This document shows positions 22,156 to 32,429 of a stretch of DNA of 64,000 nucleotides, piece by piece. The translations under genes and the position numbers were made by a program. Source of the stretch: Zhengitettix transpicula (lineage: Eukaryota > Arthropoda > Insecta > Orthoptera > Tetrigidae). The DNA is taken from positions 211,402,746 through 211,466,745 of the forward strand of contig CM073590.1 of assembly GCA_037074705.1 (NCBI GenBank), given 5' to 3'. The notes under the pieces are model-generated. The model was not told the DNA's origin. It worked only from the letters and a program-made list of their open reading frames with translations, and searched no databases. The first letter of the stretch is position 1. Every line of letters begins with the position of its first letter.

Positions 22156-25100
22156 TTATTTGAAGGACACTGCTCCTGGTCCATTCCTTAATATTATAAA
22201 TGCTGTCTAATATACATAAATACCATATTTCCCTTTTTTGATCTAAACCGCAACTCTCAGCAATGCCTCATCATCTTCTATCCTTGATATTATTAATTCT
22301 GTGGATGTTCAGCCAAGTTTTGCAAAAGTTTAATTCAAGATGCCATGTTTTAAATTATTCCAGGCATTTTTCTCAGACAATCTCTAATCCAATAATATAC
22401 TCTACTATTAGATACTTAGCTGATTAATTTTCGTGAAAAATTGAACTTGAAACATACTCGACGAAACCATTGTAACAGAAATTAACCTACATATTCCAAT
22501 TCTTACTACAGTATTTTTCTTGTTAGAAGAACAAGCAACTATATTTTGTTGCCTTAGTTTTATCAGTCTGGATTATAAGTAAAACATAGTTATGTCTCTA
22601 GTATCATCCATCACACACGCTGTTTTGATTATATTTGTATTAAATATTTATTTCTAATGATAAAAAAGTTTTTCAGTCGAAGAATATTCTGAAAGCAGTC
22701 AAGGAGTCAATTAATGTCCTTCTGAAAATCATCGATATATTTTATTTCACTCTGAAAATTAATCAAATTGTACTAGAAGAAATACCTACCGGTTTACGTA
22801 TACATTATGAGAATAGGAACATTATTTGTTAATTCCAACATTTAATAGTCGTCAATATATTTTTTCTGTTAACTATTTCGTGAAAATTGATGTTTTATAG
22901 TCATTTTTAAAATAATAATATAAATATAGACATCACGTACTGAATCGAAAAGCTTTAAGACAGGTAAATGTACAAAGTAGAAATAACATTTAACCGGACG
23001 TGCCACTCACATTGATCCAATTTGTGACACCGTCCAGATGATTCCTGTGACACCTGTGATCGTTTGCGTTTGTGATGATGTAAAAATCTTCTCCTTCTCA
23101 CTCTGATTTGAATATTTCCCCTCTCTCTGAAATATACATGCTAATTCTGTCTACGTTATATTGTGATTTATTTATTGTGCTACAGCCTCTTTTCGCCTCC
23201 AAAAATATATTATATTGAATGCAGGGCATACTAAGACGAGTCTCCAGGTTTCGTTTGTCCACGGCAAGCAACCCATACTTTTCTCTGTTTAGCTTAAAAG
23301 ACAACCTTTTATCATCTGACGTTGCTAATGAAGACATGTCGTATATAAAGTAACTCCAAAGTTATAAACAGCGGCCTTCACCATCAATGGCTGACGATGA
23401 AGTGTCCAGCAAGATACTTCCAGAACCAAAGCTTCTCTAAACTCCTCTCTTATCTAATCAACGTTCTTCATTTTTTCGGGATCGAGAAAATAACGGTCAA
23501 CGAAATTGTCTCTTTGAATTACTGGTCCGATATTCATCCCGCGTGCATCACGACGGACAAGATCACACAAAAAATTTGTGTCCAATAATGCATTATCGTT
23601 ATTTAAACAATCTGATGTTTCAAAAATATAGAAAAATAATAATTAATATGTAATTAAGTGACCTAGTAATCAAATAAAATAAATCAACTTGGCTAGCAAT
23701 ACGAGTTCATTACTATATATAGGAATCTTTTTAATGACCCAGGATATGATACGGTCATAGGCGAGAAAATTTGAGTGTTATCAAGAATTCGATGGGCGAG
23801 AGGATATTTGAAGTTGAACGTACATGATAATGAAGACTGAGATTACGGTCGTCCGATTAAGTGAAACCTCAGTAATGATATCGTGGTGATTAACTGTATA
23901 ATTATTTAAATATAAGGAAGGTTAGAGATATATTAATAGCCCAGAAGATGTCGAAAAAAGGCCTCTGCGAGCAAAAGGTTTGGTATTTTATTTCCTACTT
24001 GTATATTTTATGGCTAGTAGTGAAAAACCAAGTTTTCCAATTCGAAAGGTGTCGGGAAAAGTTTATATGGCCTAAAACCCACGACATTTTGTACTACTTT
24101 TCAGATGTTCGCTAAATATAAGACATTTAGAATTCTATTGAAAACAATATTCTGTAAAAAAGAGCATAAAATTCTGCGTCGAATAGTATATTTGATTACG
24201 AAATGTGACCAAATGAAGTAGATATTTTTCGTCCTTTTCGGAAAGTATGTAATTTGTCGTATACCTACATATGACACCTCCAAAATTATCGACCCCACAC
24301 TATTAGTGAGTGATTTACGGGGTTCTGAATTAAATATTTCAACTTAAATTTTAATATAAATAACGTTGGGCAATATTAAGATGAAGCAAAGGTGTAAAAA
24401 CGTAAGTAAACACCGCACACTTCCTCAACGCCATAACAACCGCGACCGATCCGGCCGCAAGTTCAAATTCAATGAGTGTATTTTCGGCCATTCTCAATGG
24501 ATTGTAAAACCAGAACATGTGTTGGAAAGAGAATTAAATTCTCTAAAACCTTTATTTTATGACAAATAAGTTTACTGCCGACCATTTTGGAGATATCAGT
24601 ACTAGAAACATGACAAACTGCATTCTTTCCGAAAAGGACGTAAAATATCCTATGTTAAACGATTTCTACCGCTTCATTCGACAAAACGTTTAAAAGGTTT
24701 ACCGTTCGAGGCAGAATTTTATACTCTGAAATTTATTCTGTATAGAATGCTTCTTGCTTGAGCTTTTAGCGAAATGAGGTCCAAATTTTCGGGCACGGAA
24801 ACTTTTCCCATGGCTTTTCGATTTAGAAAACTTGATTTTTCACTGCTGGCCTCAGCCTATAAAAGTAGGGAAAAATAGATAAAACACCCGACATTTGCGT
24901 GTGTAAGAGTATTTATCTAAGATATTTTTAAAATTAAATTAAATTATCTGATATTCGTGTTAAATTCTGAATATTCATCTTATGAAGGCTAATGAAGATA
25001 ATATAAAAATGCATTAAATATGCCATAAGGAAATGATCAAAATGCATCACTTATTACAGGAAGAGTTTTTTCCTGATAATTTAACTCTTACGCAACCGTC

Positions 25101-28100
25101 CGTTACTATATATGCATAGTTGAAGGCAATGAGAGGGCAGCCAAATTTCTAAGGTTAATCTGTCGGTAATTGCGTATTTCAGGTGGTTAATCTTTCTTTA
25201 AGAGTGGAATTTACCTTGGCAATTTTAAGGAAATTTGAATAGGAATTGTTGAGAGGTACGCAATTCATTGTCACATAGATTCAAAATTTTACGTGTTATG
25301 CCATATATATCGGCAGATTCCAAACTCATCGTTTTTTATTTTATAATTTTGTTTTCCGCAAATGATTGAAAAAAATATAAAATTATTATCTTGCGCTAGA
25401 CATTTTAGTAGTAGTTCACAGATTTTCACGCCGTAAGCTACGTAATTGTTCTGAGACGGTCGCAAAACTTCGTTGAGGAAACATATGTATTAGCATTATA
25501 ATTATATTGACCTGACCATTTAAATCACGATCCATGTGGTTGTAATTTTTTTTATAGAATCTTTCAGTATATTAAGAAGAGTTTTATTTTGTGGCTCCTG
25601 CGAAAACTTTCTGTCTACATCTGTCAAATACAAATAATTTAACGCTTATAGAGATTAATTGAATACTTCGAGTTCATTCAACAACAAAAAACGACTTTCA
25701 CGCATATTTTTTATAGTAATCCAATTTTTTCTTAGTATTTCGATTAAAACAGCTTTATCTACAATTATAAATGAAACGTATTTAAGAAATATTCAGAACA
25801 TGGTTTCGTATAGTTTATTTTTCTGATGTCACGTACATCCAACCGATATAATTATATAAAATTAACGGATTATGATAGAAAAATTTTGACGGACAAGGTA
25901 TCAAACATAGGACTCCAGCCAAGTACGCGTTCTCTCCAGCCTTGACGACTCCCGGTCACATGCGAGGTTTGACCAGACTCACCTACAAGTCACTCAGTCG
26001 CATTCTACACCTACTAATTAACTACCCTAATCCTAATTCAGTTTCACAGCATCCTGCGCATTCTTTCTGTCCAAACAAAGGTCATATCATCAGGAAGGAA
26101 AGAACGCCAGTCACTAGTTGCGTTTGGAATCGCGATGAGTAAAATTACAGTAACCTTGAACCTTCGTCCTTCATCGGAAAATCCGCAATTATCTCTGCTA
26201 ACCGCTGCAGTGTTGACCTTCAACAGTCTCAAAGATATTAACGTGAAAACAAGTTTGTAAATAAATAAAATGTTTACTATCGATTACACTTGAAATAATT
26301 ATTCAACAAAGAATTACGTTGGTATAATTAATAATAAATGCCAAATCGTGTTATTATTTATTTCAAATTAATAACATTCTATCATAATCATGACTCTTTA
26401 ATTAGTATTTAATTATAAGTAGAATTTCACTTTATTTGAATATTTGCTCATTTCTCCCATATAAGTTTACCTACTAAATTTATAAATTATTGTTTAGGCG
26501 AATGTCGGATATGATCCTTAAACTACAGCCTGGGGTCCCTAGTTAACCTTTGGCTACCTTGCTCTACCCTTGCGCTACGCCCCTTCCAAATCCCTTCCTA
26601 TTTTATTAAAGGGAAGTTAGCACCATTTGGATTATTCTCATACATACATAGTAGTTTTAAAAGCACAGGCATGAATTCCTGAAAATATTTCCAATGAATG
26701 AATATTATTTGTTTTCATATATCTTTCACAACAACCATTTATTTATATCAAGTAGAAAGATTAATCTTCCATTTTATATATCTATAATTTATTTTCTAAT
26801 TAATATGTCACGATACTACGAATCCTTTTTAGTTACATTTATTATTTAACAATTTAAATAAAATCTTACATATCCTCCAAAAAATTGAGTCTCTTGCAAA
26901 TGTCTTGTATACTATGATCCATTTATTCTTTAAACACTAATGTCATCACCATTGTAAACAAATGTATGCAAATTATATCCCTTTTTTGTAAATTGTGTAA
27001 TCATGTCACCTGCTTAACTTCACACTGTTCCTAATAAGGTCTCACCAAAAACGCCTATAAAAATAAAACAATCAACATTTATTTTAAACCTATAAATTAT
27101 AATATAATTAATTATAAATATTCGGCGAAAAAGAAACATTGTGATCAAAATAAATGAAAAAGTTCTTTATTATTAAAAATGTTATTATTCGTAATTAAAT
27201 ACTATAAAAACATAATTACCTGTGACAATTCTTGTTATCGTGTAGTGCATATCTGATACATTTCAATTTTAATTACCTATATTTTGGTATAATAATTTGA
27301 AAAACCTTAACTCGAAATGTATAGTTACATGTTTATATAAATATATAATTATGTAGCCCTTTATTTAGTTACCGTTTTCAAGTATATATTTTTGAATATA
27401 TATGAATTTTGTTCCATTTAACCGAAGTCTCTTTAATCATTTAACCTTTTTTTCTTGTTTTAGCACTTATTGCATACATGGGTTTCTTATCATCATTTTT
27501 CTGGCTGAATATAATGTGCTATGATATTTGGAGTATATTCAGGTAGGCTGGATTTGTTCATATAATAAATGAAAAATCTAATATTAACGGAATTCCCTTA
27601 AATTTGAATAACAAACAATCATTTTATCAGATACATAAAATACTATTGTATAGTAGTAAGTGGTTTTATAGTAAAATTTCTCAAAATAATAAATAATTAT
27701 AGCATTAACTTTTTTCTGATGTTGTGAAATCACTGAAATCACTTAATACGCATTACACTTAAAGTTATTTTAGAATTTTTCTTTATGACCATAATATGCT
27801 AATCAATTATTTAAAGAGTAATTAATAGCCATCGAAAATATAAACATTGTTGATACTTGAAGGAATGTTGTTTGACAGAGTAGTTGGCGAATTTTTGTTC
27901 TCGGAAATCAAATAAATAGTAATAATCGATTAAATAATATGAAATTATAATTAAAGACGAAAGAAATTCACTGAAATTGAGTCAATATTGTATCAATTTT
28001 AAGTGTTGAGAAGAGTTACGAAAAATCAAAGTATACGTGACTGAATAATAAAGTTTATGATGAATGCAGATTGGAAAGCTCAAAATATAGTTTTTTATTG

Positions 28101-31067
28101 TTTTTGGAATGAATATATTTCATACATCGAAGGCCATAAATGATTTGATCAAATTTTTTCTGCGTTTACCAAAACTGATTAAATCCAACTTAAAATATTA
28201 TCTTATATCTTCTATATAAATTCGACACTAGGGGGCTAATTTTAAACTACATGTAGATAAATTAATTTTCGTTGTACTCCTGTTTCAGATTAGAAGTTTT
28301 AACAAAAAACTATGGTATGTTGCTATACATTTGTTAAGAAAACCTATATTTCTATACAATTGTAATAGCAACAAATTTTATAATACAATATTCTACTCCA
28401 ATGCCAATAAATGATACAACGATTTATTTGTAATTACACAAACAGAAATTACATGATTAAGAGAAAACCATATATTTGAAAAAACATTTGTAAAAAATAA
28501 GCTTTCACTGAGATTTTAATTTTCTTCATAACGTAAGGAATTTAAATAAATTAATATTGCAAAATATATTTAAGACTTTTTCACATATAATTGTATATTT
28601 TGTCATAAATGTATTAAATTCCTCAAATATTGTCATTATCATTTCAGACAGATAAAACCACGACAATTAACACCAAAGGAAGAAAATCGGAGGTTTTATA
28701 TATTCGCAGCTTATTCCTGGGGATGTCCATTGATGATAGTCATCCTCACCACACTCTTACAGATGTACTCTAAATATTTGCCGCGGTCGTTAATTAAACC
28801 ATACATTGGAGTGAGGCGTTGTTGGTTTTTCGGTAAGCTCTCATTTGTTTCGATGAGAAAATTAATTTATCTCTAAATTAATTCATATATTTTATAACTC
28901 AATAATAATATAAATTCATAAAACATTTTAATAAAATTATTATGCACATTACGTAAAGTGATTAACACCAGTTATGAAATACTTCTATAATTCCCTGTTA
29001 CTTGTGTAAAAAATAAAGTACGATGACATAAATTAGTAATAAAACATTAATTAACAAGTATTTTTAAAAAGTTTCTTCAGTTTGTTACCGTTATTATTTT
29101 ATTTCCCCGTCAATTCATAGAATTAATAACCTAGCATAACATTTTATATTAGGGAAAAAACAATCCATTTTACTGTAACTAAATATATTAATATAAATAA
29201 AAAGAAACATAATTCCATCTAACATTTTTCGGAATAATTTTGATATCAGAAAAGGTTTAAAGTATTCAATTACTGAATATCACTTAGAAAAACATTATTT
29301 GCGAATATTTTGTTTCAGGGAAAAAGCAAAAGGCGGTGTATCTCTTATTGCCATTGACCACAATAATAATATCAAATATATATTTCATTGGATATGTAAT
29401 GTACAGAATCAGAATGTTACGCAAGGACAGCAAGGTTCTACGGAATAAAGAAGACAAAAATGTTCATGATAATAACAGATTTAGGTAAGTATGAGAATCG
29501 TCCTTCGTACACCTCCAATTTTATGGGATCGATGGAATGGGTGGGTGGGGTCTGCGGGTATGAGGATGGGGTGGGTTAGGAGGTGCCAGAGTGTTCTGGG
29601 GGAAGGATGAAGTCGCTAGGGCGTTTTCACGACGTGCGTGTGGGGGTGGGGGAGGATTGCAATGGAATTGCTGGATCGTGGTGTTAGGATGGTTGAAGGC
29701 ACTTTTGATTTATGAGGTTACGGATTTGGTGATTATTGAGTTGACTTGGGGAAGTTTAATATTGTGGTGGATTATGGAATTTCTAAGGTACCAGGGAGAG
29801 TTAGTGACGGTGCGAAGGATTACGTTTTGTTTGGTTTGGATTTTGGCTGAATGAGTTTTGACTGTTGCTCCCCATATGGATGAGGCGTAGGACCAGGTGG
29901 GTTGAATTATGGAGAGATATACTAGGCGTTTTGTGCTGAGGGCAGGTGGTGATTGTTTGTTTAGGAGAGGATATAAAGTTCTGAATTTAAGGTTAATTTT
30001 AGAGAGGAGGTGTTTAATGTAGGGTTTCCAAGAGAGTTTTGAATCGAAGAGGAGTCCTGGGTAGGTGGTTTCTGTTTTTGTGGATATTTCGGCGTTGTTT
30101 AGATATAGGGGGATGTGCGGAGGAGGATTTTTGGATAGTGTGAATGGGACGGTTATTGATTTGGTGGGATTTATGCTGATTCGCCATTGTTTGGACCAGT
30201 GTTCTAGGTGGCTGAGCGCTGACTGGAGAGGTTGGATATTGGAGGTGAGAGAGGAGGATTGGTAGGAGAAAGCGATGTCGTCTACGAAAAAGATTGTGCT
30301 TGTGGCAGGATGTTGTGGAATATCGTGGAAGAAGATGTTGTATAGGAAGGGGGCAATGACGCTTCCTTGGTGGACTCCTGCAGTGATGGGGTGGGGTTGA
30401 GAGATGTGGTTATTTATTTTGATGGAGAAGGTTCTGTTGGAGAGGTAGTTGAGGAGTATTCTATAATGGGTGTCATGTAAATAATCTTTGATTTTTGAGA
30501 GAAGGGAAGGGTAATGAACCTTTTTCTATGTCAAACGCTTTTTCTATGTCAATAAAAGTAGTGATACAGGATTTGCGTTGTTCGAAGGAGTTGTTTATGA
30601 GAAACCTCAGGTGAATGGACGATTGTGCATCGTATTTATATGCGTATAGGTATTTCTCTTTTTTTTTACAAACAACTGTGAAGAGTGAATATATTTTTAT
30701 GAACTCGCACGCGGGTAGGGCTACGTTGCTTTTATCCGCACGTACGGAAGTTTCCCGGAATACTCAGCATGGGCCTTATAAAATAGATGTCAAATATTTA
30801 TACGTTTTAAACTAATCTCTCCCTCTTTTTTGCAGGTTAATGCAGTACCTGAAGTTATTCTCCACCATGGGGCTTTCATGGATATACGAAGTTTTTCAGA
30901 CGTTGTCACGAAATCCATCAGTGTGGGATATTGTAAATTTTATAAATTTGCTTCAAAGGCTACTAATATTCCTTATTTTTGTTTCTGATCGGAGGACCAG
31001 AAGTATTATTAAGGATTATTTACATCCTAAAGAAAAGAACACCGAATCGTCAACCACGAAGCTTTAA
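15493..31067 (+). CDS. Methuselah-like G-protein-coupled receptor, five coding exons
   Basis: Methuselah-type receptors are secretin-family (class B) GPCRs of the insect plasma membrane; the founding Drosophila gene affects lifespan and stress resistance. Exons 15493-16282, 27464-27542, 28648-28832, 29319-29484 and 30836-31067 total 1452 nt, exactly 484 codons, with intron phases 1, 2, 1, 2 and GT-AG borders throughout. The 483-residue product has a signal peptide (about 1-19), an ectodomain with ten cysteines including an FCYC..CFRKCC cluster (the Mth ectodomain also has ten), about six N-glycosylation sites, and seven membrane segments ending in an RRTRS basic tail. No stop or frameshift was found, so it looks functional. 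Introns 1 and 4 are loaded with transposons. Which Mth paralogue it is, and its ligand, cannot be said from sequence. Confidence 0.92.
16311..16362. repeat. (TA)n microsatellite, left part
   Basis: About 25 TA units just after the exon 1 donor. The other part, with a small interruption, lies at 22104-22152 on the far side of the Gypsy element, so the element landed inside one TA-rich tract. Confidence 0.9.
16363..16719 (-). repeat. 3' LTR of the intron-1 Gypsy element, with polypurine tract alongside
   Basis: Read on the minus strand it runs from TGTAACATG to GGCTACA (ends TG..CA). Directly before it on the minus strand is the purine run GGAGAGGGGATAA (about 16720-16732), the plus-strand primer. 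It pairs with the copy at 21748-22103. Confidence 0.9.
17017..18895 (-). pseudogene. pol: Gypsy pol, RNase H and integrase part
   Basis: After the RT thumb ('LCAFYQSFVFNYARLFSPL'-type region near 18895) come RNase H with RTDAS, TELQLLSVVYA, YTDHKAL and a final D in DNVVADFLSRL; then integrase with an H..H..C..C zinc finger (HDKNGHIGINRM, CENCQRN) and catalytic D (VAMDLFGPL), D (ILTDNGKQF), E (NPTERYIW). The open frame runs 18864-17146; the GPY/F-type tail (IYEGPYKVV) is in another frame from about 17165 to a TAA at 17017-17019. The join to the RT part lacks roughly 25 family-typical residues and shifts frame, so no continuous polyprotein can be made. Confidence 0.9.
18900..20315 (-). pseudogene. 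pol: Gypsy pol, protease and reverse transcriptase part
   Basis: Protease has the aspartic active site DTGASSTF. RT has LDARKLNQIIE, MDLTNEYYQIVL, FVRLPFGLK and the catalytic YIDD (NENLILYIDDMV), then FVGHSVSSQGV. The frame is open from 20315, one base upstream of the gag stop at 20314-20312, putting pol in the -1 frame relative to gag, as in many Gypsy elements that use -1 frameshifting; no canonical slippery heptamer is evident. The first Met is at 20276. Past about 18930 the frame reads nonsense (ending at 18807), because the true continuation is in a different frame. Confidence 0.9.
20312..21367 (-). pseudogene. gag: Gypsy gag, with one in-frame stop
   Basis: Starts with MAEQRKEV (ATG at 21365-21367). 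An in-frame TAA at 21221-21223 is followed by the same frame to 20312. The N-terminal part is coiled-coil-like. The middle part has LPRYDNEGNQNPKRFFKDLE and WDQDRQMN-type stretches typical of a Gypsy Gag capsid. The C-terminus is Arg/Gly/Tyr/Gln-rich, and no CCHC zinc knuckle is visible, so RNA binding may rely on this basic tail. The structural particle protein cannot be made full length without readthrough of the stop. Confidence 0.85.
21748..22103 (-). repeat. 5' LTR of the intron-1 Gypsy element, with primer-binding site alongside
   Basis: Matches 16363-16719. On the minus strand the LTR end GGCTACA is followed by TTA and then TGGCGAGCCAACGCGGGG, the primer-binding-site position. The site starts with the TGG expected from a tRNA 3' CCA; I cannot say which tRNA matches. 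Confidence 0.88.
22153..23984. other. AT-rich part of intron 1
   Basis: No coding motif or recognised element. The short frames at 23098-23337 (-) and 23397-23588 (+) have no domain I know. The region 22980-23400 is less AT-rich than its surroundings. Confidence 0.5.
23985..24895. mobile_element. Long inverted repeat (foldback or TIR-type DNA element)
   Basis: Sequence around 23990-24290 is an imperfect reverse complement of about 24590-24895; for instance AGTAGTGAAAAACCAAGTTT (near 24014) pairs with a CTTGATTTTTCACTGCTGGC-type segment near 24830, and both arms share blocks around ATTTTCGTCCTTTTCGGAAA. The loop (about 24300-24590) is less AT-rich and has a 67-codon frame (24366-24569) of unknown nature. 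Arms of about 300 bp suggest a foldback or long-TIR element; the class is not determined. Confidence 0.6.
24896..26492. other. AT-rich part of intron 1 with one less AT-rich patch
   Basis: No recognised gene or element. The patch at 25900-26230 is less AT-rich and has overlapping short frames on both strands with no known motif. Confidence 0.45.
26493..26645 (+). repeat. Repeat family B, copy 2 (3' part only)
   Basis: Matches the family B consensus from GTTTAGGCGAATG through ATGATCCTTAAACTACAGCC and CCTTCCTATTTTATTAAAGGG to ATTCTCAT. Truncated at both ends. Confidence 0.7.
26650..27463. other. Very AT-rich end of intron 1
   Basis: No feature recognised up to the exon 2 acceptor. The pyrimidine-rich tract CCTTTTTTTCTTGTTTTAG leads into exon 2. 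Confidence 0.5.
27464..27542 (+). CDS. Methuselah-like GPCR exon 2: TM3
   Basis: A 79-nt exon after a TTTTAG acceptor, ending at AG before GTAGGC. It encodes the conserved TM3 stretch SSFFWLNIMCYDIW, close to the 'FFWLNVMCFDIW' signature of Mth receptors. The entry phase (completing an Ala codon with the G from exon 1) and the exit phase of 2 fit both neighbours. Intron 1 before it is about 11.2 kb. Confidence 0.9.
28648..28832 (+). CDS. Methuselah-like GPCR exon 3: intracellular loop 2, TM4 and extracellular loop 2
   Basis: A 185-nt exon between a TTTCAG acceptor and a GTAAGC donor. It encodes RRFYIFAAYSWGCPLMIVIL, the TM4 region with its typical 'YxWGxPL', then VRRCWFF, matching the conserved extracellular 'xxCWF' motif. 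Entry phase 2 and exit phase 1. Confidence 0.9.
29319..29484 (+). CDS. Methuselah-like GPCR exon 4: TM5 and intracellular loop 3
   Basis: A 166-nt exon between TTTCAG and GTAAGT. It encodes the hydrophobic TM5 stretch YLLLPLTTIIISNIYFIGY followed by a basic loop (RIRMLRKDSKVLRNK) rich in charge, as expected for the G-protein-facing loop 3. Entry phase 1 and exit phase 2. Immediately downstream, intron 4 carries a minus-strand LINE. Confidence 0.9.
29500..30655 (-). pseudogene. 5'-truncated Jockey-type LINE in intron 4 of the GPCR gene
   Basis: On the minus strand a long frame without any ATG reads RT motifs in order: an FIDIEKAFD box (near 30550), GVHQGSVIAPFLYNIFFHDI, the catalytic box FVDDIAFSYQ (F/YxDD), LEHWSKQWRISINPTKS, a YPGLLFDSKLSWKPYIKHL-type region, and a WSYASSIWG stretch. 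The C-terminal part includes LRTVTNSPWYLRNSIIHHNI, a typical Jockey-clade tail. A local duplication of CTTTTTCTATGTCAA near 30517-30550 disturbs the frame after the first motif. The endonuclease domain is missing. Its 3' end lies about 15 bp from the exon 4 donor. The plus-strand frames here are shadows. Confidence 0.85.
30836..31067 (+). CDS. Methuselah-like GPCR exon 5: TM6, TM7 and C-terminus
   Basis: A 232-nt last exon after TTGCAG. It encodes LKLFSTMGLSWIYEVFQTL (TM6, 'LKLFxxMGxxWIxE' type) and FINLLQRLLIFLIFV (TM7, 'LQGxLIFLIFV' type), then a short basic, Ser/Thr-rich tail and TAA at 31065-31067. No AATAAA follows before the PLE-derived sequence at about 31085, so the polyadenylation site may lie within that repeat. 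Confidence 0.9.
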
Positions 31068-31084
31068 CTTGAAAAGCTTTTACA

Positions 31085-31300
31085 ACAAACAATGTTTTGA
31101 TTCCTTATTGGTACGGTAACCCCTCTGCTTTCCCAATACCGTTGCGGTTTCGCTTTGCTTTTGAGTTCATCAACTGTGCAGTTGTGTCGTACTCACGGAT
31201 GCGGTTTTAAACACCTAACGAAGGCACAAAGGATTCCAGAACGTTGTGTGGTATTTATATCAATACTTCATTTTGTTTGTCATTTGACTATTTTATATGA
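31085..31300 (+). mobile_element. Penelope-like element terminus just after the GPCR stop codon
   Basis: Aligns with the minus strand of the PLE remnant at 55530-55700: ATTCCTTATT near 31100, CTGTGCAGTTGTGTCG near 31170, then the hammerhead-like region CACCTAACGAAGGCAC..CCAGAACGTTGTGTGG (31210-31250) and GTATTTATAT. The ribozyme core is degraded here. It begins about 18 bp after the TAA at 31067, so the receptor mRNA probably ends in PLE sequence. Confidence 0.6.
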
Positions 31301-31898
31301 TTAAAATATACTTCTGTCAAAAAATTAGTGTCATTTAATTATCCTACTTGAAATGAACTTACGTTATATAAAACATGATACAGGTTTGTATCATAGAATA
31401 GAATTTTTATTGCTGGCATATTTTTGTCGAATTGTTTTCGAATTTGTATGTTGTATGCCTGGATAGATTGGCGCATACGTGGTTCTGGGGTGTCTCCTCT
31501 GGATACCACCACATAGTTACCGCGGATACCACGCACTATGATGTGATCGTGTGCCTCGTTTATAATTAAGAGGATAAATTTTTATATATTGGTATTAACA
31601 CCAAGGGAGAAAGAATTTGCTTTAGTAAACAAAGCGGCACCGGGAAGGGGAATTCTGGGGGAGGCACAGTTTTTTTTTCTCGACAACGCAGCGGGTGGAC
31701 ACTGGCCAGAGGAACAGAATGAGCGGCAGTCCAGATGGGATTGGCATGAGGACAGCAAGGAAGCTGTTGGGTAAAATGAACTGGACGGTCGCAGAACCTC
31801 GTTGGTGAAGATGCGTTCTGAATGCAAACCAAATATGTCGCTACGCTCATCCAGATGGTTGACAATTTTTTGGGGGGTAGGTGTAGACAGGCTATGTC
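31301..31898. other. Unclassified stretch between a PLE end and a family B copy
   Basis: A minus frame (about 31560-31339) reads HDHIIVRGIRGNYVVVSRG.. and PEPRMRQSIQAYNIQIRK; it looks protein-like but I do not recognise it. The region 31590-31890 is GC-richer, with overlapping frames on both strands and no known motif; it is probably another repeat. Confidence 0.35.
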
Positions 31899-32370
31899 TA
31901 GGGTAATCCACATAGTGGCAACTCCCCTCTTGGAACCTTAGTTCAAAATCAGAGAGAGAAGAAGGTATCCCCAAAGGTAGCCCTCACCGATCTCTCCTAA
32001 AAGGTTCTGCCTGTTATAACTTAACAACAACTCTTCTTATGAATGCCTTTTTTAGGGTAATAGACTACATGAGGGTAACCCACATAGTGGCAACTCCCCT
32101 CTTATAGCATAGGAAAAGGAGTAAAAGGGGGGATGCGGAAAGGTAGAGGAAGGTAGCCAAAGGTTAACTAGAGCCCCCGGGCTATAGTTTAAGGATTCTA
32201 CCCGGTAATTCGCTTAAAAGTGATGCAGGGAAAACCCTAGAAAAACCTGTATCCGGTAGGTCGGGCATTTGGTACTTGTCCCACGCGCTTCCGATGGCGG
32301 GAGAGGGATTTGCTGTGCGGTCGCAGCTTTCCCCCATTCCGTGCCTTGACCATTTTAGGAGGTTGACAAT
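31899..32370 (-). repeat. Repeat family B, copies 3a and 3b
   Basis: About 31899-31928 holds the family tail (GGGTAATCCACATAGTGGC) joined directly to the head region (GGAACCTTAGTTC, AGGTTCTGCCTG, to about 32020), i.e. an internally deleted copy. A second copy follows from about 32052 (TAGACTACATGAGGGTAAC) to about 32370, where family similarity stops after TTTTAGGAGG. Both lie on the minus strand. Confidence 0.7.
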
Positions 32371-32429
32371 TTCAGACCTTAAGATGAAATTATCTCTGAA
32401 GACGACAAATGGCAAATGAGATTACAAAG

